Assembly: GCA_945903275.1 (NCBI GenBank)
Contig: CAMDNW010000002.1
Span: forward strand, 1-64,000
Direction: 5' to 3'
DNA: 64,000 bases
Origin: Thermoflexus hugenholtzii JAD2
Lineage (GTDB): Bacteria; Chloroflexota; Dehalococcoidia; UBA2979
Shown piece by piece: positions 27,483-36,080 of this stretch. Both the position numbers and the translations under genes were made by a program. Under the pieces are notes generated by a model. That model worked only from the letters and a program-made list of their open reading frames with translations. It did not search any database and was not told the DNA's origin. Within the stretch, counting starts at the first letter, position 1. Each line of letters begins with the position of its first letter.

Positions 27483-28394
27483 TTACGTTTGCAATTGCGC
27501 AATCTGCGCCAGAGCGCTCAATGCCTCGCGGATCAATCCGCAAGGCATTGAGCAGGGCCACAGGGCCGTCATCAGTGCACGACGAATGAGCCGCCCGTTC
27601 ACGTTGATCGCCTGCCCGTTGATCCAGTCGCCTTGCTCGCTACAGAAGAACGCGCAGGCAGTTCCGATTTCGTCACCTTCGCGCATACGGCGCAGCGGGC
27701 TCCGTTCCGCAGCAGCGCGCACCCGATACTCGTGCGAGACATTGGGCTGATCCATACACGAGGTGTCCACAAACCCAGGATAGAGCGTGTTCACACGGAC
27801 ACTGGAGGGGCCCGGTTCCACTGCCATACCGGCTGCGAATACTTGAATATCATACACGAGGCACCGTATGCCGCCGCGTGGCGGCAACGACTTCCCGGCC
27901 ACCGACGAGATGGTGATGATGCAGCCCGGCCAGTTGTTCGCCACCATCCGTTGCACGAACGCCCGCGACATGAGGAACCTGCCTCGCAGGTTGATCCCGA
28001 TGACGCGATCCCACTCCGCAACCGGCATCTCAATCACCGGCACACAGTCGTTGCCACGAGACGAAGCCGCATTGTTCACTAGGAAATCGAGCCAGCCAAA
28101 CTCGGCCTGCGTGCGGTCGAGCAAGTCTTCGACGCTCCGCTCGTCGATGCTGCCTGTAGCCACTGGTGATGCCCGACGGCCCAACTGCCGTACTTCCTCG
28201 GCGACCGACTCAATATCTCGCCAGCCGATCTCTTTCTCCTCAGGCGGGTAGGTGTCAGCTGATCAGTCTGTACCGGTGAGTACTATGTCGCAGCCGGCCT
28301 TCGCCATTTCGAGCGCGACATGGTGGCCGATGCCGCACAAGCGCCCCGCCTCCGCGACAATCGCGACTCTGCCTTCAAGCCCCGTCAGTTGCAT
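27483..28394 (-). pseudogene. Short-chain dehydrogenase pseudogene
   Basis: One SDR reading frame begins at ATG 28394 (MQLTGLEGRVAIV...) and is interrupted by TGA at 28263-28265 in VLTGTD-stop-SADTYPPEE, most simply CGA to TGA. The cofactor motif is altered to VAEAGRLCGIG. The region that should hold YGASK is scrambled: AYGAS appears in another frame, so two frameshifts flank it and the catalytic Tyr-Lys pair is lost. Near the 3' end a further shift bypasses a TGATGA and reads through the terminator hairpin. NNAASSRG, SSVAGK and VRVNTLYPG still identify the family. It is clearly inactive. Confidence 0.85.
27517..27552 (-). terminator. Hairpin inside the 3' end of the SDR pseudogene
   Basis: CTCAATGCC...GCGGA and TCCGC...GGCATTGAG form a long stem with a four-base loop. 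It probably was the terminator of the SDR gene before a frameshift extended the reading frame across it. Confidence 0.65.
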
Positions 28395-28485
28395 ACCCGT
28401 TGCATCCCCCTCGCACGATTCACGTATGTGTGCGGGACGAAAGATAACGGCGCTCTCTGCGGCTGTGGTTGGAGTGGGTGAACAA

Positions 28486-28519
28486 CATACGGGCGAGGCC
28501 ATAGCCCCGCCCGTATGTA
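28486..28519 (-). terminator. Hairpin terminator after the first molybdoenzyme gene
   Basis: An 11-bp perfect stem (ACATACGGGCG and complement) with an extended inner stem, 23 bp past the stop at 28543. Confidence 0.75.
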
Positions 28520-28542
28520 CATACTCGAAGGCTATCGCACTG

Positions 28543-30861
28543 CTAGCTCGCGGCGGCAGCGCCCTTCTCCCCGTCGCGATCCATGATCATTTCGATCATG
28601 TGGCGCGGCGTCGACGGGAGCGAAGTCACTCGGATCCCGAGCGCGTCATGAAGCGCGTTCGCGATCGCACCCAGCGGAGGCACGATGTTGCACTCCCCCA
28701 CGCCACGGACACCGAGCGGATGACCGGGATGCGGAACCTCGACGATGATGGTCTCGATCAATGGGGTGTCGAGAGCAGTGGGCATGCGGTAGTCCAACAG
28801 ACTGCTGTTCCGCAGTACACCCTGATCGTCGTAGAAGTACTCCTCGGTGAGCGCCATGCCGATGCCCTGGACGGCGCCGCCCTGCATCTGGCCTTCAACG
28901 TACCCGCGGTGTACTGCGCGACCGACGTCCTGCACCACCGTGTAGCGCAGCACGGTCACCTTGCCGGTGTCGGTGTCGACCTCGACGTCCACAATGTGGC
29001 CACCGTAGGTGGCCGCGCCGGTGGAACCTCCCAGATCAACGTGGCCGCTGATGAAGCCGCCCGTGCCTTGCTGCTGTGCAGCGATTTGCTTGAGCGTGAG
29101 CTTGCGCTCCTTGCCGTCGTCGGTGTTCGGACCGGTGAGCACGGCATCCGGGCCGTACTCAACCTTATCCTTGTCGATCTCCCAGATCTTCGCAGCACGC
29201 TCGATCAGCTTGCCTTTGATCTGGTTGGCCGTGTGGTACACGCTCGATGAGACTCCGGAACCCGTCCCACTACCGCCGGTGATTCCGGTCACACCGATTG
29301 AATCCGTGTCCACGTACCGTGGCTTGACATCTTCGTATGGAACCCCAAGCACTTCCGCCATCACGATGGCCTCGGTAGCGCGCAGACCACCAACGTCCAT
29401 GGCCGAGCAGTTCAACTGAACGGTGCCGTCAGTAGACAGGTGAGCATCCACGCTGTGTGCACCTGAACCAGCACCCCAGAAGCCGAGGGCCACACCTCGA
29501 CCGCGGTTCTTACCCGTCAACTCAGAGCGATAGTGCTGGCTGGCCTTCATGGCCTCCATCACCTGTACATTGCCAGTAACACCGACGACGGAACCGTTCG
29601 GGCGGCGGACGCCTTCGATCGCGGCGTTCTTGAGCCGCAAGTCCATCGGATCCATGTCGAGCTTGATCGCGATCTCATCCATGATCGACTCAATCGCGTA
29701 GGTTGGGGCAGGCGCCCCCGGAGCGCGGTAGGCGGAGTTCCGCGGTCGGTTCACCAGTACGTCATACCCATCCATCTTCACGTTGGCGATGTCATACGGG
29801 GCAAACGAGACGTTCATGCCGCCACCGACAGGCGAACCCGGGAACCCGCCAGCCTCGAAGTACATGTTCAGTTGGGCAGCAGTGATTTTGCCGTCCTTCT
29901 TCACACCGATCTTAGCGTGAATGTACGTACCAGAAGCAGGGCCGGTGGCCTGAAGCACTTCCTCGCGGGTCATCGTCAGCTTGACCGGTTTGCCGGTCTT
30001 CTTGGCAAGCATGGCCGCGATCGGTTCACAATAGACTCGCAGCTTCGCACCGAAGCCACCACCGATTTCCATCGGGATAGCGCGCACTCGCGAGACTGGC
30101 ATCTTCAGAATGTTTGCCGTCGTGTCGCGCACCGCACCGAAGACACCTTGTGACGAGCTCCACAAGACCAGACTGCCATCGGGATTCCACGACGCGGTCG
30201 CGCTGTGAGGCTCGAGATAGCCCTGGTGGACAGTGCCCGTCGTGAAGTCATCTTCGATAATCAGGTCAGCCTCTGCGAAGCCAGCGTCGATGTCGCCTAG
30301 CACCATCTGGAGGTGCGATGCGATGTTGGTCTGCACATCGGGCGCGGGCGTGGCACCAACCGGCTCTGCCGTGCGTACCTGCGGGTGCAGAATCGGAGCA
30401 CCCGGCTCCATAGCACGGATCGCGCTCATCACCGGCTCGAGCACTTCGTACTCGACTTCAACCAATGCGATTGCGTCTTCAGCAATATGGGGACTTGTGG
30501 CCGCAATGGCAGCGACTGGGTGGCCGTAGTACACGGCCTTGTCGACCGCCATAAAGTTTCCGACAAGGAACCTTCGAGGCGTTCCATTACCCATACCACC
30601 GACCGATTGCTCGTCGCTCAACGCATCCGGGAAATCTGTGCCGATAACCGCGGCCTGCACTCCCGGAAGCGCCAGTGCCTTCGAGACATCGATTTTCTTG
30701 ATGATTGCATGCGCATGCGGACTGCGCACCAGACGCGCATGCAGCATCTGAGGAAGATGCACGTCCGCAGCGTAGTTGGCGTGACCCGTGACTTTGTCGA
30801 TACCGTCCGGACGGACCGGAGAAGTACCCACAATCCGGTAGGTGTTTTCGGTCGTGGTCAT
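28543..30861 (-). CDS. Xanthine dehydrogenase-family molybdopterin-binding subunit (paralogue 1)
   Basis: 772 aa from ATG 30861, behind an AAGGA site. The N-terminal aldehyde oxidase/XDH a/b hammerhead (about 10-125: GIDKVTGHANYAADVHLP) is followed by the molybdopterin-binding domains (GGGFGAKLRVYCEP, AYRAPGAPAPTYAIES) and the active-site Glu in RGVGE near the C-terminus. It lacks the AYxCSFR loop of form I CO dehydrogenase. These enzymes hydroxylate aromatic or aldehyde substrates with a Mo cofactor and pass electrons to 2Fe-2S and FAD subunits, but neither partner gene is adjacent. A close paralogue is at 54032-56341. The substrate is unknown. Confidence 0.9.
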   Translation of the reverse strand: MTTTENTYRIVGTSPVRPDGIDKVTGHANYAADVHLPQMLHARLVRSPHAHAIIKKIDVSKALALPGVQAAVIGTDFPDALSDEQSVGGMGNGTPRRFLVGNFMAVDKAVYYGHPVAAIAATSPHIAEDAIALVEVEYEVLEPVMSAIRAMEPGAPILHPQVRTAEPVGATPAPDVQTNIASHLQMVLGDIDAGFAEADLIIEDDFTTGTVHQGYLEPHSATASWNPDGSLVLWSSSQGVFGAVRDTTANILKMPVSRVRAIPMEIGGGFGAKLRVYCEPIAAMLAKKTGKPVKLTMTREEVLQATGPASGTYIHAKIGVKKDGKITAAQLNMYFEAGGFPGSPVGGGMNVSFAPYDIANVKMDGYDVLVNRPRNSAYRAPGAPAPTYAIESIMDEIAIKLDMDPMDLRLKNAAIEGVRRPNGSVVGVTGNVQVMEAMKASQHYRSELTGKNRGRGVALGFWGAGSGAHSVDAHLSTDGTVQLNCSAMDVGGLRATEAIVMAEVLGVPYEDVKPRYVDTDSIGVTGITGGSGTGSGVSSSVYHTANQIKGKLIERAAKIWEIDKDKVEYGPDAVLTGPNTDDGKERKLTLKQIAAQQQGTGGFISGHVDLGGSTGAATYGGHIVDVEVDTDTGKVTVLRYTVVQDVGRAVHRGYVEGQMQGGAVQGIGMALTEEYFYDDQGVLRNSSLLDYRMPTALDTPLIETIIVEVPHPGHPLGVRGVGECNIVPPLGAIANALHDALGIRVTSLPSTPRHMIEMIMDRDGEKGAAAAS

Positions 30862-31045
30862 TATGTGTCCTTCCGACTCTGACAGTCGCGTTCCGGGGCA
30901 GAGTATACGTGAGTGCTGGCACAAACGGTATGCTCATCCGGGGGCACTGTGGGCTACCCAAGGGGGATGCTCTTCCGTCTCCCCGCCCGCTTCGGTAGCA
31001 TCACACCAGCCGCCCGGAGGGGTGTGCATCGGAAAGGCACAGGCC

Positions 31046-31630
31046 GTGACATTCGTCATCACCCAGCCCTGCATCGACACGATGGATCAGTCCTGCGTCG
31101 AGGTCTGCCCGGTGGATTGCATCCACTTCGAAGAGGGCGCCGACCGGATGCTCTACATCAATCCTGCGGAGTGCATCGACTGCGGCGCCTGTCAGCCCGC
31201 TTGCCCTGTCTCCGCCATCTTCCCCGAAGCCGACGTGCCCGCAGAGCAGAAGCAGTTCATCCCGTGGAACACCGCTTGGTATGACGACCCTGCCGCCACC
31301 CGCACCGCTGTGGCTGCTATACCGGCCGGAGCCGGTGCTGGCGATGCTCCGCGCCCAGCGGCCGCGTCAACACCGACTGCTACACCTGCGACCTCTGGTG
31401 CCGCCACAGCGACTCCCACCGCTGAGGCGGCGCCCGCGGCTGCGGTCCATGAGGCAATGGGCGCCTACAAATACGGCGAGGGGGGCATCGAGGGGAAGTG
31501 CGCGCTCTGCGGTCAATACGTGACCAAGGGGGGCGTGAAGTTCCGCACCAAATCCGTCCTCTGCCCAGAATGCTCCGAACGCCAGGAGCGCATCGGCGAC
31601 CCCTTCCAACAGAACGCCGGTCGCCGCTAG
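31046..31630 (+). CDS. 7Fe-type ferredoxin fused to a C-terminal zinc-ribbon domain
   Basis: 194 aa from GTG 31046 (site GGAAAGG). Residues 1-70 are a FdxA-type ferredoxin: C9, C17, C21, C25 and C43, C46, C49, C53 supply the clusters, followed by the WNTAWYDD segment. A 60-residue Ala/Pro/Thr linker leads to a C-terminal zinc-ribbon-like unit (CALCG...CPEC). FdxA-type ferredoxins carry electrons; the zinc ribbon may dock a partner. Normal FdxA is about 105-110 aa, so the extension is notable. Divergent from molybdoenzyme 1. It shares a CTAG stop overlap with the convergent aldo-keto reductase. Confidence 0.85.
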   Translation: MTFVITQPCIDTMDQSCVEVCPVDCIHFEEGADRMLYINPAECIDCGACQPACPVSAIFPEADVPAEQKQFIPWNTAWYDDPAATRTAVAAIPAGAGAGDAPRPAAASTPTATPATSGAATATPTAEAAPAAAVHEAMGAYKYGEGGIEGKCALCGQYVTKGGVKFRTKSVLCPECSERQERIGDPFQQNAGRR

Positions 31631-32550
31631 CCAGCCTCGACGGCATCGAGCCGCCGGGCCGCTTCCGCCAGCACGTCAGGCGGCAGGGGGCCCTTCTGCA
31701 GTGCAGCAACATTCGCCAGCAAATGTGAGGCGTTGGCCGTCCCTACGATCGTCGTGTCGAGGTCGGGGTGTGAGAAAGTGTACCTGAGCACCCACTCCAT
31801 CCGAGGTGTCCCGTCCAATAACTCGTCTAAGTTAGCGCGCTCCCAGAGCGTCCGTGGACGTTCCGGTTCAACCTCAGGAAGGCGGCGTACCGCCCACTCT
31901 TTCTCAGGCGACGGCCCGCCGCGCACCGCGCCGCCGCGGATGACTGTCCCGGCTCCAGCCTGTGCCGCCTCGCTAATCACGTCTGAGTGGTCGCGCTGCA
32001 AGACCGAATAGGGAATCTGGAAGACATCGAAGACATCCATCGCGATCTGATTCGGCAGGTTCGGGAGTGTCCCTGAGACACCGATGAAGCGTACTTTCCC
32101 GGCTCGTTGCAGATCGCGCAGCGCCTCGATGGCGTCGCCACGGTCGAGCACTTCGCGCGACGGATCGCCGTGGAACTGGAGCACATCGATGTAGTCCGTC
32201 CGGAGCCGTCGCAGGCTCTGCTCAACGGCAGCCTCAATATTTTCACGGTTGTAGACGTGCCGATCGCCCGCTGACGGCGCTACCGGGCAACCACACTTGG
32301 TCGCGATGAAGAACTCATCCCGGCGGTGTGAGATGTACCGGCCAAGCAATTCCTCGCTATCGCCATAGTCTGGTGAGCTATCGATGTAGTTGATTCCAGC
32401 ATCGAGTGCCGTACTGAGCACACTCTCCGCCTGGTCTGCTGTCACGGGGGTTAAGCGACCGTTATCGAGCGACATCGCACCATAGCCTAGCCGCGTCACC
32501 ATCAATCCGGTTCGTCCCAACCGACGAACTGGCAGTCTTGTATCAGTCAT
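31627..32550 (-). CDS. Aldo/keto reductase
   Basis: 307 aa from ATG 32550 (GAGAGGG site). The tetrad is visible: Asp and Tyr in YIDSSPDYGDSE, Lys in FIATKCG and His in LQFHGD. The N-terminal RRLGRTGLMVTRLGYGA hairpin and C-terminal TIVGTANASHL (cofactor phosphate) are typical of this NADPH-dependent (alpha/beta)8-barrel family. Substrate unknown. It converges with the ferredoxin gene, sharing four bases. Confidence 0.9.
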   Translation of the reverse strand: MTDTRLPVRRLGRTGLMVTRLGYGAMSLDNGRLTPVTADQAESVLSTALDAGINYIDSSPDYGDSEELLGRYISHRRDEFFIATKCGCPVAPSAGDRHVYNRENIEAAVEQSLRRLRTDYIDVLQFHGDPSREVLDRGDAIEALRDLQRAGKVRFIGVSGTLPNLPNQIAMDVFDVFQIPYSVLQRDHSDVISEAAQAGAGTVIRGGAVRGGPSPEKEWAVRRLPEVEPERPRTLWERANLDELLDGTPRMEWVLRYTFSHPDLDTTIVGTANASHLLANVAALQKGPLPPDVLAEAARRLDAVEAG

Positions 32551-32693
32551 CTGAACCCTCTCATCGGTTCTGTAGTTGCGGATAGTACCGTATCGACAAG
32601 CTTCTACACTGCCATCCATCGGGCGGCACTCACCAGCGGTCGTAACCAACCATTGGTTTTACTGGTTCGCGGCAGTTAGACCCGTAATCGCGA

Positions 32694-33065
32694 TTAGGCC
32701 ATCCAAGCGAAATGATCGCCGCGCTCTCCCAACCGGCCTGAATACCGAGCAACACGTGGACGGATGCCTCGGATCCGGTCCGTCGTCGTCAGCAACGTAC
32801 CGAGGCCCCGGATACGTGCAGCAAGCATCAGGTTCTGGCACGCCGGATAGATCGAAGCGCCTGTCTGCAACCCGGTCTGTCCAGTACGACCGTGACGCGC
32901 ACGCACGGCACGACCAGTGCCGGCGCTACAGCCAGCAAGCCTTGTTCCGCCGCTGCGGGGTCAAGCGCACGGCCCGCGCGCTCGGCTTGCACCGCCTCAT
33001 ACTCAGCGCTCAGGAACAATTTCATCGCGACATCCCGGACGACGATGAACCAGCAAAGTTCCAGT
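32694..33065 (-). pseudogene. Nitroreductase family remnant, frameshifted
   Basis: Two minus frames give a nitroreductase C-terminal half: WFIVVRDVAMKLFLSAEYE and APALVVPCVRVTV (33060 to about 32890), then, after a frameshift, GASIYPACQNLMLAARIRGLG and TLLTTTDRIRG (about 32880-32770). The FMN-binding N-terminal part is absent and the end is degenerate. Family members are FMN flavoproteins that reduce nitro groups or quinones. It lies between the aldo-keto reductase start and a palindromic terminator. It explains the 600-bp gap there. Confidence 0.7.
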
Positions 33066-33076
33066 AAAGCAGCCCG

Positions 33077-33116
33077 ACTCTATGGCGCCGTCAGAATTCT
33101 GACGGCGCCATAGAGT
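33077..33116. terminator. Perfect 40-bp palindrome downstream of malate synthase
   Basis: ACTCTATGGCGCCGTCAGAA and its exact complement meet without a spacer (20+20 bp). It lies 38 bp past the malate synthase stop (minus strand) and next to the nitroreductase remnant. As RNA it would form a very stable hairpin, and it probably terminates transcription. Confidence 0.75.
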
Positions 33117-33154
33117 TATGTCATTGGGCTTGGCGCTTTGCTGATACCGAATCG

Positions 33155-34738
33155 TTATGGAATCGCAGCGTAGGCAGGGATGGTCAGGAAGTCCTCGTAT
33201 TCGTCGGCGAGCGCGACCTGCTCGAAGAGGCGGCGCGCCTCAGCGTAACCGTCCGGATCGCCCAGTTTCGCGATCTCCTCATCGAGGAGCGTCCGCACAA
33301 GCTCCGCCGTGACCACCCGTCCATCATCGAGTGCGACATCGTTATGTATCCACTGCCAGATTTGCGACCGCGCAATCTCCACGGTTGCCGCGTCCTCCAT
33401 CAGGTTAAAGATCGCCACTGCACCCAGACCGCCAAGCCATGCTTTGAGGTACTGCAATCCAGCGGACACGTTATTACGCAACCCAGCCTCGGTGACAGCT
33501 CCCGGCGTCTCCTTGATGGACAGCAATTGCTCGGCCGTCACCTGCACGTCCTCGCGCAGGCGCTCCAACTGGTTCGGCCGCGTGCCCAGAACGGCATCGA
33601 ACTCCTCAAAGCAGATCGGGACAAGGTCCGGATGGGCGACCCATGAGCCGTCAAAGCCATCGCCAGCCTCGCGTTTCTTGTCAGCGTGGACGCGCTCCAT
33701 CGCGACCGCGTTCACCTCGGGGTCACGGCGACTGGGGATAAAGGCGGCCATACCGCCGATGGCGTGCGCGCCATGCTTATGGCACGTCCGCACGAGCAGC
33801 TCGGTGTACGCCCGCATGAAAGGCACGGTCATGGTGACCGCTGACCGGTCAGGCAACACCCAGTCACGGCCACGGGTACGGAACTTCTTGATGATGCTGA
33901 AGATGAAATCCCAACGACCGGCGTTCAGCCCTGAGCTGTGCTCCCGCAGCTCATAGAGCATCTCTTCCATCTCGAACGCCGCAGGGAACGTCTCAATTAG
34001 CACGGTCGCCCGGATCGTGCCCTGAGGGATGCCGATCGTCTCCTGCGCGAGCACGAATACGTCGTTCCACAGCCGCGCTTCCAAGTGGCTCTCCATTTTG
34101 GGGAGATAAAAGTACGGCCCTTTGCCGTGGGCCAGTTGCCTCTTCGCGCAGTGGAAGACATATAGCCCGAAATCGAACAACGAGGCCGACATCGGCTGGC
34201 CGTCGACCAGCAGGTGCTTCTCTTCGAGGTGCCAACCGCGGGGCCGCACCACGATCGTGGCGAGACTCTCTTCCGGCTGGAGCGCGTAGGCGCGGCCTTC
34301 CTCGGTGGTGAAGTCGACCGTGCGGTCGAGCGCGTCCCTGAGATTCAGTTGTCCACCGACTTGGTTCTCCCAAAACGGCGCACTTGCGTCCTCAAAGTCT
34401 GCCAGCCAGACCCGGGCTCCCGAGTTCAGCGCGTTGATGGTCATGCGGCGGTCGGTCGGCCCGGTGATCTCGACGCGCCGGTCGATCAACCCCGGAGCGG
34501 GCGGTGCGACTTTCCAGTCACCTGCCCGGACCGCCTCGGTCTCCGGGAGGAACGCGAGGTTGGCCCCCGCCGAGATAGCTTGCTGCCGCACCTGGCGCGC
34601 CGCGAGCAACTCGCGCCGCCGGGCGCCGAACCGCGATTCGAGCAGCCCGAGAAACGCGAGCGCCTCGGGAGTCAGTATCTCATCGAAGCGATCCAGCATC
34701 AGCCCTCGGACATCCACACGTGGCGATCCTGAAACCAT
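33155..34738 (-). CDS. aceB: Malate synthase A
   Basis: 527 aa, the length of form A malate synthases. Visible landmarks are the [22 protein letters not shown] segment (split here as TINALNSGA and [11 protein letters not shown]), the [11 protein letters not shown] active-site loop, [10 protein letters not shown] and the [16 protein letters not shown] region with the metal-binding Glu. The enzyme condenses glyoxylate with acetyl-CoA to malate. Isocitrate lyase is not in this window, so glyoxylate could come from aceA elsewhere or from another route. Monocistronic; a palindromic terminator follows. Confidence 0.95.
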   Translation of the reverse strand: MVSGSPRVDVRGLMLDRFDEILTPEALAFLGLLESRFGARRRELLAARQVRQQAISAGANLAFLPETEAVRAGDWKVAPPAPGLIDRRVEITGPTDRRMTINALNSGARVWLADFEDASAPFWENQVGGQLNLRDALDRTVDFTTEEGRAYALQPEESLATIVVRPRGWHLEEKHLLVDGQPMSASLFDFGLYVFHCAKRQLAHGKGPYFYLPKMESHLEARLWNDVFVLAQETIGIPQGTIRATVLIETFPAAFEMEEMLYELREHSSGLNAGRWDFIFSIIKKFRTRGRDWVLPDRSAVTMTVPFMRAYTELLVRTCHKHGAHAIGGMAAFIPSRRDPEVNAVAMERVHADKKREAGDGFDGSWVAHPDLVPICFEEFDAVLGTRPNQLERLREDVQVTAEQLLSIKETPGAVTEAGLRNNVSAGLQYLKAWLGGLGAVAIFNLMEDAATVEIARSQIWQWIHNDVALDDGRVVTAELVRTLLDEEIAKLGDPDGYAEARRLFEQVALADEYEDFLTIPAYAAIP

Positions 34739-34851
34739 CGACGGGCCCCCATCGGACGCTAGGCTACCTGACCCCGTGTGCGGTGCGTTGCGCGCGGTAA
34801 GCCTCGAAATCGTGCAGTTATGATAGCGAATCGAGGCGGGCCGTGCTGGCT

Positions 34852-34883
34852 AGCCGGAAGCGGCGTTGAGGCCGCCTCCGGCT
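34852..34883 (-). terminator. Hairpin downstream of the 34.9-kb SDR gene
   Basis: AGCCGGAAGCGGC pairs with GCCGCCTCCGGCT (13 bp with one G-U-type mismatch) 13 bp past the SDR stop. Confidence 0.65.
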
Positions 34884-34895
34884 GGCCGGACTGAC

Positions 34896-35741
34896 TTAGT
34901 AGACGGGGTATTGCTCGAACGATTTCAGGCCAAGCAGCTCGCCCAACACCGACTCGTCGTTCTGCACGCGGCCTGTGAACACCGCGTGGTCGGCGCGGAT
35001 GATCGCCGCACAGGCGTCGCCCATGATCGTGGCGTCCTTACGCTTGCCGGTCAGGTCGATGTTTTCGAAGTCCGGGTTGTTTACCTGATTCACGTAGACG
35101 GTGCCGCCGACCCAGATCTGGTGCGACGGCATGGTCGCGTTCACCGAGATGTTGTCCTCGCACAGTTCGGCGGCCATGCCCTGTGTCAGCCGCTCTAACG
35201 CGGCCTTTGAGTAGCCGTACGGCGTCCCGCCTCGCGAGGCCTGCTTGTACGGGCCGGGGCCGGGGCCGCGGCTGGCGCCCGAGGTGATGTTGATGATCGA
35301 CCCGCCGCCAAGCAACCGCATGTGTGGCACCGCGAGCCTCGACAGCAGTGCTGGAGCGGCCACGTTGATCTGGAACACGAGGCCGAAGTGACGCCAGTTC
35401 ATGGCCTCGATCGTCCCTGGTGCGAGAATGCCGGCGTTGTTCACGACTGCATCGATGTGCCCGAACTCGCTGACGCACCACTCCCAGAGTTCGTTGATCT
35501 CCTCGTCTCGGGACAGGTCGACACGCCGAGCGACAGCCTTTCCGCCTGCCTCGACAATCGATTCGATGGTCGTATTGAGTCCACCAGGGATACGCGAGTC
35601 GCCCTCATTCTCCGTGCGCGCCGCCCCGATCACCGTCATTCCCTCGCGCGCGAGCACGCGGGCGATATCGAGGCCAATTCCCCGGCTCGCGCCCGTTACC
35701 AGCGCCACTTTGCCATTTAAATCTGGGGTTGCTGCCATCAT
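34896..35741 (-). CDS. SDR family NAD(P)-dependent oxidoreductase
   Basis: 281 aa. Cofactor motif TGASRGIG near the N-terminus, NNAG, catalytic Ser in NITSGASRG and the YGYSK catalytic pair (TPYGYSKAALERL). A C-terminal extension (from about residue 200) carrying DAT-IMGDACAAI and ending in FEQYPVY is longer than in classical SDRs, as in some bacterial polyketide/acyl SDRs. The substrate is not deducible. The start could be the first or second Met. Monocistronic. Confidence 0.88.
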   Translation of the reverse strand: MMAATPDLNGKVALVTGASRGIGLDIARVLAREGMTVIGAARTENEGDSRIPGGLNTTIESIVEAGGKAVARRVDLSRDEEINELWEWCVSEFGHIDAVVNNAGILAPGTIEAMNWRHFGLVFQINVAAPALLSRLAVPHMRLLGGGSIINITSGASRGPGPGPYKQASRGGTPYGYSKAALERLTQGMAAELCEDNISVNATMPSHQIWVGGTVYVNQVNNPDFENIDLTGKRKDATIMGDACAAIIRADHAVFTGRVQNDESVLGELLGLKSFEQYPVY

Positions 35742-35981
35742 CGACTCCTCATACCAGCCCCGCGAGGCGTCTGTCCCATTGCCGCCGAATTGTAGCTGAC
35801 ACCTATGGGCTTCGCTCTACCGAGACGCTCCCGCACCGTTGGTAGTTGCTGAGCATACCCAAGCGCAGCGGCCTAGCCCGGATCACGGACCACCTCAAGG
35901 CCATCGACTCGATAGCGCCACCTCGCCATCTATCTGCGCGGCAGGAATGGGCGGACGCGCCGGCACCACTGCGGTGCCCCC

Positions 35982-36009
35982 TTACTCCTGCGCGCGTCCC
36001 CGGTACAAT
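35982..36009 (+). promoter_or_regulatory. Candidate promoter for menB
   Basis: TTACTC (35982-35987) and TACAAT (36004-36009) are separated by 16 bases, about 72 bases upstream of the menB ATG, in a 340-bp intergenic region that otherwise shows nothing recognisable. Confidence 0.4.
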
Positions 36010-36080
36010 CCTCAAGCCCGCGGCTCGCCTCGTCGCGGACGGCCGCCGAATCGTCGGCCATGGGGGGGATGGAGCAGTTC

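Noticed and set aside
9133-28394. UGA recoded as a sense codon, because several frames are broken by TGA.
   Set aside because: Many intact genes here end in TGA (for example the first metH gene at 61231-61233), and the broken frames also contain TAG and frameshifts. Decay explains the pattern better.
28543-30861. Form I CO dehydrogenase large subunit (CoxL).
   Set aside because: The active-site loop AYxCSFR is absent; the corresponding stretch reads AYRAPGAP, as in other xanthine dehydrogenase-family enzymes.
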